The notes under the pieces: generated by a model
The model's database searches: none
What the model was told of the DNA's origin: nothing
Seen by the model: only the letters and a program-made list of their open reading frames with translations
Shown: positions 57,929-64,000 of the stretch, in pieces
Layout: each line of letters opens with the position of its first letter
Position numbering within the stretch: the first letter of the stretch is position 1
Position numbers and translations under genes: made by a program
Assembly: GCF_000016345.1 (NCBI RefSeq)
Contig: NC_009379.1
Coordinates: 186,001-250,000 of the forward strand
Direction of reading: 5' to 3'
DNA: 64,000 nucleotides
From: Polynucleobacter asymbioticus QLW-P1DMWA-1
Lineage (GTDB): Bacteria > Pseudomonadota > Gammaproteobacteria > Burkholderiales > Burkholderiaceae

Positions 57929-58337
57929 ATCTATAACGGTGATGGCCTTTGACTATGGAACGCGCCGAGTAGGGGTTGCAGTTGGAAATTCAGTAACGCA
58001 ATTAGGGCAAGCTTTAAAAACAATTGCGGCAGCCAATAGCGAGATTCTTTTTCTGGAAGTTGCCTCCCTTCTAAAGGAGTGGCAGCCCGATCAATTGGTC
58101 GTTGGTCGCCCTCTTCACCCTGATGGAACCCCCCATGAGATGACCGCTAAAGCTAGCCGATTTGGAAATCAGCTCCATGGTCACTTTGCCTTGCCAGTTT
58201 CTTGGGTTGATGAGCGCTATACCTCTGCAATTTTGGAGGGCGATGCCAAGATGCAGGACAATCTAGATGCCCACTCTGCTGCGCTTATTTTGGAGCAATA
58301 TTTTGCAGAGCAACCAAATACTAATGAATCTAATTAA
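57921..58337 (+). CDS. ruvX: Holliday junction resolvase-like protein RuvX (YqgF)
   Basis: The 138-residue RNase H-fold protein starts MPKSITVMAFDYGTRRVGVAVGNSVTQ, with LVVGRPLHPDGTPHEMT, PVSWVDERYTSA and HSAALILEQYF. YqgF proteins mature the 5' end of 16S rRNA and may act in recombination. The ATG at 57921 overlaps the algH end; an upstream in-frame ATG at 57888 gives a non-family extension. pyrR follows 16 bp downstream. Confidence 0.93.
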   Translation: MPKSITVMAFDYGTRRVGVAVGNSVTQLGQALKTIAAANSEILFLEVASLLKEWQPDQLVVGRPLHPDGTPHEMTAKASRFGNQLHGHFALPVSWVDERYTSAILEGDAKMQDNLDAHSAALILEQYFAEQPNTNESN

Positions 58338-58353
58338 TGCTTGGAATTAAAGA

Positions 58354-58857
58354 ATGAATGCTGAACCGTTGTATGACAAATTATTAGGCGTTTTGCGCAC
58401 AAGATTAGAACGGGGTTCTTTTGAGCTCGCTGGTCTAGCAATGGGCGGTGCATGGATAGCTGAACGTTTAGCTCAAGATCTGAGTTTGCAGCATTACGGA
58501 ATAATTAATGTGGCTTTTCATCGGGATGATTATGCGGAAAAGGGGATGACTGCTTTGCGAACAGCCAGCACAATGTCTACGCATCTACCTTTCGATGTCA
58601 ATGGGGCTCACATTATTTTGATTGATGATGTTCTGTTTACCGGCAGAACAGTGCGCGCCGCCTTAAATGAATTATTTGATTTTGGTCGACCTGCGCAAGT
58701 CGAACTCATGGTGCTTGCTGATCGTGGAAATCGCGAGTTGCCAGTAGTAGCCAATTTTGTGGGCGAGAACATTGAAGTGCCTGACCATCAAATTTTGGTT
58801 TTAGAAAAAGACAATGCTGGAAAATTCAGTTTCCAACTTGAGGAGCGAGCAGAATGA
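58354..58857 (+). CDS. pyrR: Bifunctional pyrimidine regulator / uracil phosphoribosyltransferase PyrR
   Basis: The 167-residue PRTase-fold protein has [31 protein letters not shown] and the PRPP motif [27 protein letters not shown], with [15 protein letters not shown]. In Firmicutes PyrR binds RNA; in beta- and gammaproteobacteria it is mostly linked to pyrB activity or regulation. Its stop overlaps the pyrB start by four bases (ATGA). Confidence 0.93.
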   Translation: MNAEPLYDKLLGVLRTRLERGSFELAGLAMGGAWIAERLAQDLSLQHYGIINVAFHRDDYAEKGMTALRTASTMSTHLPFDVNGAHIILIDDVLFTGRTVRAALNELFDFGRPAQVELMVLADRGNRELPVVANFVGENIEVPDHQILVLEKDNAGKFSFQLEERAE

Positions 58858-59834
58858 GCTCAGAAAACAATGCCGGCGCTAACTTGGTGAATCAATTTAA
58901 TGCAGCCGGGGAGTTGACCCATCTGCTGACTCTAGAAGGACTACCAAAAGAGCAAATTTTGCATATTTTGGATACTGCCCAGCAGTTCGTCAGTGTTACT
59001 GATCCATCTCGTGAGGTTAAAAAAGTTCCCCTGCTGCGTGGAAAAAGTGTTTTTAATCTTTTTTTTGAAAACTCTACGCGCACTAGAACTACATTCGAGA
59101 TTGCAGCAAAACGCTTATCGGCAGATGTGATTAATTTAGATATTTCTACATCCTCAACTGCGAAAGGTGAAAGTCTTCTCGACACGATTGATAACTTAGT
59201 AGCAATGCAGGCCGATATTTTTGTAGTGCGTCATAGTGTTTCGCGTGCGCCCATTGAAATTGCCAATCATGTACCTACTCATGTACACGTAGTGAATGCG
59301 GGCGATGGTAGTCATCAGCATCCAACACAGGGTTTGTTGGATATGTATACGATGCGCCACTTTAAGCAAAATTTCAAAGGCCTCAAAGTCGCTATCGTTG
59401 GTGATATTGTTCATAGCCGTGTTGCCAAGTCGAACATTCATGCCCTGACTACTTTAGGTTGTGAAGATATTCGTGTGATCGGTCCTGAAAGCTTGTTGCC
59501 AAGCGATCTCGACATGCTGGGGGTTAAGGTGTATCACAGCATGGAAGAAGGCTTAAAAGACGTAGACGTTGTGATGACGCTGCGTATTCAGAAGGAGCGC
59601 ATGGAGGCAGGCCAAGTGCCCGAAGGGGATGCGTTCTTTAATCAATATGGATTGACACCGACGCGCTTAGCATTGGCAAAGTCTGATGCAATCGTGATGC
59701 ATCCTGGCCCAATGAATCGTGGCGTAGAAATTGATTCCGTTGTTGCAGATGGACCTCAATCAGTCATCTTGAATCAGGTGACATTTGGCATTGCAGTTCG
59801 TATGGCAGTGATGTCAATCGTTGCTGGTAATTAA
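58854..59834 (+). CDS. pyrB: Aspartate carbamoyltransferase catalytic subunit
   Basis: The 326-residue protein has the carbamoyl-phosphate site [73 protein letters not shown] and [12 protein letters not shown]. It makes carbamoyl-aspartate, the committed de novo pyrimidine step. It is coupled to pyrR by ATGA. In many relatives pyrC follows; here a glycosyltransferase gene does. Confidence 0.97.
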   Translation: MSSENNAGANLVNQFNAAGELTHLLTLEGLPKEQILHILDTAQQFVSVTDPSREVKKVPLLRGKSVFNLFFENSTRTRTTFEIAAKRLSADVINLDISTSSTAKGESLLDTIDNLVAMQADIFVVRHSVSRAPIEIANHVPTHVHVVNAGDGSHQHPTQGLLDMYTMRHFKQNFKGLKVAIVGDIVHSRVAKSNIHALTTLGCEDIRVIGPESLLPSDLDMLGVKVYHSMEEGLKDVDVVMTLRIQKERMEAGQVPEGDAFFNQYGLTPTRLALAKSDAIVMHPGPMNRGVEIDSVVADGPQSVILNQVTFGIAVRMAVMSIVAGN

Positions 59835-59867
59835 TAGTAATTGCACGTGAGTCAAACAAAAGGTCCG

Positions 59868-61199
59868 ATGTCTGAAAAAAAATCCTGGTTGATTCTGTCA
59901 CATGGATTCAATATGGATGGCAGGGCGTCTAGCCAGACCATTACTGACAAGATTCCTTATTTATTAGAAGCTGGTATTCAGCCGATTGTATTTAGCGCAA
60001 TCACCGGTATTCAGGATCAACGTTTTCCGCATCGCCGTTTTTTGGCGTGGGGCCCAGCAGCATTTAGGTTTGATTTTCGGCACTGGATTGCTAATCAATA
60101 TGGTCGCGGTTTTATTTATAAGCTCCTCACTCGAACCGTTTCCATTGTTCTCGCACCTTTTATCGGCTTGGAGAAACTGATTCTGGGTTACTCCAGTCAG
60201 TGGTCCTGGGCGATGCCTGCCTTTATTCATGGCTTGGGATTAGTTCGCTCCGGCAAAGTAGATTTAGTTTTTAGTACTGGCGGCGCTTGGTCTGCTCACT
60301 TGGCAGGTCTTTGGTTAAAAAAATGGACTGGAATTGCTTGGATTGCAGAAATTCATGATCCTTTGGTTATCCGTAAGAATCCAAATGACCAGGGTTTTGA
60401 GCAACCCAAAAATCGTGATGCGCGCTTTCGACATTATCTAGAGCGGCAGTTAACGAAATATGCTGATCACGTCTGGTGGTTTACAGATGGCGCCGTGCAT
60501 TATGCAAAAGTTCGCAATCCTAATCTGAATACTCCTGAAAATGCCCATGGTTTTATGGTGTTGCCAGGCGCCGAGCCTCCGGGCGGAGTAACTGCAGAAA
60601 AGCCTCATAGATATTCAGAGAAATTAAATTTGTGTCATTTTGGCTCTTTGGCAAACGATCGTTCTTTGTCTACCATCTTGAACGCATTAGTCCCTCTATT
60701 AGAAAAGTACCCTGTAGCAAGGGATCATATTCAAGTACATGCCTATGGTGCAGCCTTAGATCCCTTGACTATCCAAGCTATCAAAACTTTGGGATTTAAT
60801 GATGTGTTATTGGCTCATGGGCGCTTAGAAAAAGACCCCATTACAGGCAAGTCTGGGCGTGAGCAGGTGCTTGAAAAAATGCAAGAAGCTGATGTATTGA
60901 TTTTGCTGCACGGGAATGATGAGTGGTGCGCAGAATATATCCCCTCTAAATTCTATGAATACCTCTGGACAGGAAGGCCGATTTGGGGAATCACTCATCG
61001 CAACCCCCAGTTGGACCAAATGCTCGAGGAACGGGGCGCTTACCTGAGTCAAGAAGGTGACGCAATAGGAATTGCTACAGCACTCGAGAGAATCTGGTTA
61101 GACTGGAAGCAACAAAAACTGCATCAGCCATTAGGATCGCCAATGGGGGTTGATCAAGCAGTCCGAAAAATTCTCACTGAAATTCAGTGGCAGTCATAG
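59868..61199 (+). CDS. Glycosyltransferase, GT4-like
   Basis: The 443-residue protein begins MSEKKSWLILSHGFNMDGRASSQTITDKIPYLLEAGIQPIVFSAITG, the donor/acceptor cleft opening of a GT-B enzyme, has VFSTGGAWSAHLAGLWLKKWTGIAWIAEIHDPLVIRKNP, NLCHFGSLANDRSLSTILNAL and a donor-side segment ADVLILLHGNDEWCAEYIPSKFYEYLWTGRPIWGI with the usual E...SK..EYL...P pattern. It likely adds sugar to a surface polysaccharide. ATG at 59868 has AAAAGG 4 bases before; TTG/GTG starts upstream are less likely. First gene after pyrB. Confidence 0.8.
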   Translation: MSEKKSWLILSHGFNMDGRASSQTITDKIPYLLEAGIQPIVFSAITGIQDQRFPHRRFLAWGPAAFRFDFRHWIANQYGRGFIYKLLTRTVSIVLAPFIGLEKLILGYSSQWSWAMPAFIHGLGLVRSGKVDLVFSTGGAWSAHLAGLWLKKWTGIAWIAEIHDPLVIRKNPNDQGFEQPKNRDARFRHYLERQLTKYADHVWWFTDGAVHYAKVRNPNLNTPENAHGFMVLPGAEPPGGVTAEKPHRYSEKLNLCHFGSLANDRSLSTILNALVPLLEKYPVARDHIQVHAYGAALDPLTIQAIKTLGFNDVLLAHGRLEKDPITGKSGREQVLEKMQEADVLILLHGNDEWCAEYIPSKFYEYLWTGRPIWGITHRNPQLDQMLEERGAYLSQEGDAIGIATALERIWLDWKQQKLHQPLGSPMGVDQAVRKILTEIQWQS

Positions 61200-61204
61200 A
61201 AGAA

Positions 61205-62116
61205 ATGGGAAGCGAATTGAAAGACTTAGTTCTTTATTGCAAATCGTATCGCAATGATTTTTTGCGTCTTAAAAGATTGTTATCTTCAATTGAGCAATTC
61301 AATTCTGAGAAATTACCCTTCTATATTTCTACTCCACGTGCTGATAAAGCAGAATTAGTTCAAGCGATTGGCAATGCCGGTTATCTATGGGTTGCTGATG
61401 AAGATATCGTAGTGGCAAACCCAAGAGCGCCATTCGAAAAATATCAAGCGATGCCCGGAGGGCTATCTCAGGCTATTGTGAAGTCTGAATTTTGGCGCTT
61501 AGGTTTAGCTGAGAATTATTTATGCTTAGATTCCGATTGCGTATTTATTCGTCCATTTGGTAGGGCTGACTTTATGACCCCTGAAGGCGTGCCATTGACA
61601 GTCCTACATCAAAATAAAGAGTACTTTCAATTGTCCGTGGATCGTGGGCAATTAAAGGTTATGCAGAACTTGCAAGAAGAAGCCCAGAGGGTACAAGGTT
61701 TATTTGGTCGCGTGGGACCGGAATTTTATTGCGCTCCAGCACCATTTATTTGGTCGGCAAAAGTGTGGGAATCTCTGGATCGAGAGTGTTTACAGCCTAA
61801 GGGCATAACGCTATGGGATATGGTGACTCCGCAATATCCAGAAACGTTAATTTATGGAGAAGCGCTGTTAAAGTATCGCGCTATCCCACTACTGGCGATT
61901 GAGCCCCTCTTTAGGGTGTATCACTATGACTGGCAATATTTTTTGTTAAAGCGTCTCGGCGAGACAGAAGAAAAGTTAAAGACAAATTTTCTTGGAGTTC
62001 TATACCAATCGAATTGGGAGTCCAACTTAAGCTTCGGGGAAAAGCAAAAATCATTGCCATCCCGTATCTTAAAAAATATTAAACGCACTCTTCGTCAACT
62101 TCAAAGTTATTTGTAA
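61205..62116 (+). CDS. DUF6492-like family protein (putative glycosyltransferase)
   Basis: The protein of about 303 residues starts near KDLVLYCKSYRNDFLRLKRLLSSIEQFN and has VADEDIVVANP, SQAIVKSEFWRLGLAENYLCLDSDCVFIRPF with a DSD-type nucleotide-sugar/metal motif, and GPEFYCAPAPFIWSAKVWESL. This resembles GT-A-like DUF6492 proteins seen in polysaccharide clusters. The start is uncertain: GTG 61187, ATG 61205 and TTG 61217 are in frame. The next gene starts immediately after its stop, so the two are coupled. Confidence 0.72.
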   Translation: MGSELKDLVLYCKSYRNDFLRLKRLLSSIEQFNSEKLPFYISTPRADKAELVQAIGNAGYLWVADEDIVVANPRAPFEKYQAMPGGLSQAIVKSEFWRLGLAENYLCLDSDCVFIRPFGRADFMTPEGVPLTVLHQNKEYFQLSVDRGQLKVMQNLQEEAQRVQGLFGRVGPEFYCAPAPFIWSAKVWESLDRECLQPKGITLWDMVTPQYPETLIYGEALLKYRAIPLLAIEPLFRVYHYDWQYFLLKRLGETEEKLKTNFLGVLYQSNWESNLSFGEKQKSLPSRILKNIKRTLRQLQSYL

Positions 62117-62836
62117 ATGTCTGATATTCAAGCTTTAGTTATCTCATTAGCAGGATCTGATTCTCGCCAAGAGAAGGTCAGGGCTGAGCTTGGGAAAACT
62201 CACCTAGAATGGCGATTTTTAGATGCGGTGAGGGGGTCGGCCCTTGTGGAAGTTCCTGCGGAATACAAGCCCGAGAAAGTAAAAGCCTTATTGGGGTTTG
62301 AATTGACTCCAAACGAACTAGGATGTTTTTTATCGCATAAAAAAGCTTGGCAAGAATGCGTAGATAAAAATATTCCAACCATTATTTTTGAAGATGACTT
62401 TTATTTCTTGCCACACTTTGAAGAAGCTATACATTTTTTATCTACGCAATGCAATGATTGGGATGCGATAAGACTTCAAGGTTTAAGTGATGTCCCTCAG
62501 GAGTGCATTTTAGAAAATGGTCAAATGAGTTTGGTTAGGAATGTGGGGGATGCGGTGGGGGCGACGGCCTACCTTCTGAAGCCCACCGCTGCAAAAAAAC
62601 TGATCGCTGCTTCGAATGATATTTATGAGCCTCTCGATCATTTTCTTGAGCATTATCAGAAGCACCATGTAGAATTTTTAGCTATCAGCCCATACCCAGT
62701 TGATATCACTCGAGTGCAAAGCACGATTGCTGATAGGCCAGAGAGGTTGCCCATCAAGGGGTGGGCAAAGTTAAAGAGATCTATTTTGCGAACACTAGAT
62801 CGTCAGTTTTCTGAGAATCCCTGGTTCCCTAAGTAA
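62117..62836 (+). CDS. Glycosyltransferase family 25 protein
   Basis: The 239-residue protein has the GT25 features ALVISLAGSDSRQEKVRAEL, WRFLDAVRG, LTPNELGCFLSHKKAWQ, IPTIIFEDDFYFLPHFE and a C-terminal EPLDHFLEHYQKHHVEFLAISPYPV. Members are LPS core/oligosaccharide transferases (LgtB/LpsA type), usually galactosyl- or glucosyltransferases. It follows the DUF6492-like gene with no gap and ends just before a convergent glycosyltransferase gene. Confidence 0.83.
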   Translation: MSDIQALVISLAGSDSRQEKVRAELGKTHLEWRFLDAVRGSALVEVPAEYKPEKVKALLGFELTPNELGCFLSHKKAWQECVDKNIPTIIFEDDFYFLPHFEEAIHFLSTQCNDWDAIRLQGLSDVPQECILENGQMSLVRNVGDAVGATAYLLKPTAAKKLIAASNDIYEPLDHFLEHYQKHHVEFLAISPYPVDITRVQSTIADRPERLPIKGWAKLKRSILRTLDRQFSENPWFPK

Positions 62837-62847
62837 GCTTTAGTGGT

Positions 62848-63906
62848 TTATAGGTAAAGCTTTTTTTGAAGATTGCGAATCTTTCGTTCGAAACGATGTT
62901 TTTGAATGATTAGGCGGTCAAACGAAGAAATAGAAATATCCTCTCTTTTCCCTCCTTGAATAAATACCTCATCAAATTTGCGCATAATTTCTTTTGCGCA
63001 AAAATTTTGTGAGTAGGCATCCCAATTTTTCTCTCTTTGAACATCACGACTGTAGTGTTCAAAAATAGACGCCAAATCTTTTCTCCCTTTATAAAGAATC
63101 GCTTTATCACCCAGGATTTCAATGTGGCTGCGTTGGGGTGAAAGGGCGTACGTAATGACGGGTTTACCTTTAATGGAGAACTCACCACAGGCTAGGCCGA
63201 AGCTTTCGCCAATACCCCGTGCATGAAGCATTCCATCACAGGTGTTAATAAAATTCACCTTGTAAATCAAGTCAGAGTTACCCGGTAAAAATAACAACCT
63301 TTCATGTTGGGCAAATGGTGCCATATTCATAAATAAGAAATACAGGTCTTTTCTCTTCTGAACGGCTGCAAGCACCTCTTTTTTGACAAAATCCAAATTA
63401 AAGCTATCTGAGCCCCCATACCAGCCGAGAACGGTAGCTGTTTCTGGGATGTTGAGTTCTTTACGAAGATTGCCATCATGGTTAGGCAATTCAATCATAT
63501 GGGGTACAAAAGGAATTTTATTATTTGAATATTCTTTTGAAAGCCACTGCGAAACAAACGCATATTTATCACCATGGAATTCCTCGGGCTTGGTAGGAAA
63601 TACTGCATGGATAACGGATGGAGAGCTTTCGCATATGGCGTCATCACGCTCTCCAGACTTAATAAAATAAGTTAAATCAATTTTTTCTTGCTCAATTAAG
63701 TGATTCAGCTCTGTTTGACCGTCATAAGGCCGCAGAGAAAATTGCTTAGAGAATTTTTCATAAACTGATTGCTCGACAGAACTATTTTTTCTATAAAAAA
63801 CAACCGATTGATTTCCTAATATATCTTGATTGTTTCGAGCATAGTCATAGAGGGCTATTTCAGTTCCCCTTAGAGATAAACCATTTGTGTGAAAGCCTAT
63901 CTTCAT
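62848..63906 (-). CDS. Glycosyltransferase, GT4-like
   Basis: The 352-residue protein starts MKIGFHTNGLSLRGTEIALYDYARNNQDILGNQSVVFY, a GT-B N-terminus. The C-half has ELNIPETATVLGWYGGSDSFNLDFVKKEVLAAVQ, KVNFINTCDGMLHARGIGESFGLACGEFSIKGKPVITYALSPQRSHIEILGDKAILYKG, where RGIGESFGLA..EF is the donor-binding region. It ends in a basic coiled helix (HRFERKIRNLQKKLYL). It converges on the GT25 gene and lies just downstream of another minus-strand gene. Confidence 0.8.
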   Translation of the reverse strand: MKIGFHTNGLSLRGTEIALYDYARNNQDILGNQSVVFYRKNSSVEQSVYEKFSKQFSLRPYDGQTELNHLIEQEKIDLTYFIKSGERDDAICESSPSVIHAVFPTKPEEFHGDKYAFVSQWLSKEYSNNKIPFVPHMIELPNHDGNLRKELNIPETATVLGWYGGSDSFNLDFVKKEVLAAVQKRKDLYFLFMNMAPFAQHERLLFLPGNSDLIYKVNFINTCDGMLHARGIGESFGLACGEFSIKGKPVITYALSPQRSHIEILGDKAILYKGRKDLASIFEHYSRDVQREKNWDAYSQNFCAKEIMRKFDEVFIQGGKREDISISSFDRLIIQKHRFERKIRNLQKKLYL

Positions 63907-63909
63907 GAT

Positions 63910-64000
63910 TTAAGAGCAGGCGTCTTCGAGAATGTTCTTTACGAAATTCTTAAAAGGTTCAATGCTGGGGGCTTTAAGCAATAAGGCTTGGGAGCTATAG
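63910..64000 (-). CDS. 3' end of an unidentified minus-strand gene
   Basis: About 30 codons before a TAA stop (63910-63912) are open to the window edge, ending ...KNFVKNILEDACS. The stop is 3 bases before the start of the next gene, which suggests an operon. Too little is present to identify it; a glycosyltransferase C-terminus is plausible from context only. Confidence 0.5.
   Translation of the reverse strand, partial: YSSQALLLKAPSIEPFKNFVKNILEDACS

Overview
The window is a gene-dense (well over 90% coding), moderate-GC stretch of a betaproteobacterial chromosome. Gene content and neighbourhoods (ispB/rplU/rpmA/obgE/proB, ffh beside a CcsA-like gene, prmA-accC-accB-aroQ, fur/bamE/dapB, leuS-lptE-holA, rubredoxin-hemL, algH-ruvX-pyrR-pyrB, a lysine-rich histone H1-like protein) fit Burkholderiaceae. 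The AT-leaning codon use and streamlined spacing suggest Polynucleobacter or a close relative. That assignment is inference from memory of gene order, not from a database search. No tRNA, rRNA, CRISPR array, insertion sequence or prophage was seen.

Layout. 1-3.3 kb: 5' part of a squalene/phytoene synthase gene (left edge), a divergent sodium:solute symporter and a ketopantoate reductase. 3.3-8.9 kb: FAH-family hydrolase and ispB face rplU-rpmA-obgE-proB, which is met tail to tail by a CNP1-like lipoprotein and rppH. 9-13.8 kb: proS, ffh, a CcsA/YpjD-like membrane protein and a membrane-anchored AmpD fusion. 13.8-19.1 kb: the ribonucleotide reductase operon nrdAB under a paired NrdR operator, then a histone H1-like gene whose conserved tail lies in the -1 frame. 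19.1-24.8 kb (minus strand): PfkB-type kinase, a PrmA-DUF3426 fusion, accC, accB, aroQ and a TlpA-like thioredoxin. 24.8-31.6 kb (plus): mpl, a FabG-like reductase, an RNB exoribonuclease, a TonB-like protein, aroE, mtgA. 31.6-35.6 kb: pyrF, corA and the overlapping thiL-pgpA-pncC operon. 35.6-43.9 kb: malic enzyme, a barstar-like protein, rsmE, tkt, gap, fur, bamE. 44-50.5 kb: dapB, leuS, lptE, holA, proA. 50.5-54 kb: HemJ-like protein, a THUMP-type RNA methyltransferase, rubredoxin, hemL. 54-59.8 kb: apaH and photolyase on the minus strand, then ydcF-like, algH, ruvX, pyrR, pyrB. 59.9-64 kb: an accessory-looking block of glycosyltransferases, probably for surface polysaccharide.

Most genes are housekeeping: translation (rplU, rpmA, obgE, proS, leuS, prmA, rsmE), envelope assembly (mpl, mtgA, ampD, bamE, lptE, ispB), central carbon metabolism (tkt, gap, malic enzyme), amino acid synthesis (aroE, aroQ, dapB, proA, proB), pyrimidines (pyrB, pyrF, pyrR), fatty acids (accBC), deoxynucleotides (nrdAB) and heme (hemL, hemJ-like).

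The observations most worth a second look are: the histone H1-like gene, where an A AAA AAG slippery heptamer sits directly before the stop and the conserved tail continues in the -1 frame; the fusion of PrmA to a membrane-anchored DUF3426 domain; a glutamate 5-kinase lacking its PUA domain; a barstar-like protein with no barnase nearby; a consensus promoter plus leader hairpin before rplU; an obgE ribosome binding site buried in a terminator stem; and inverted repeats at the nrdA stop codon and at the photolyase start codon. I did not find a clearly new multi-gene system.
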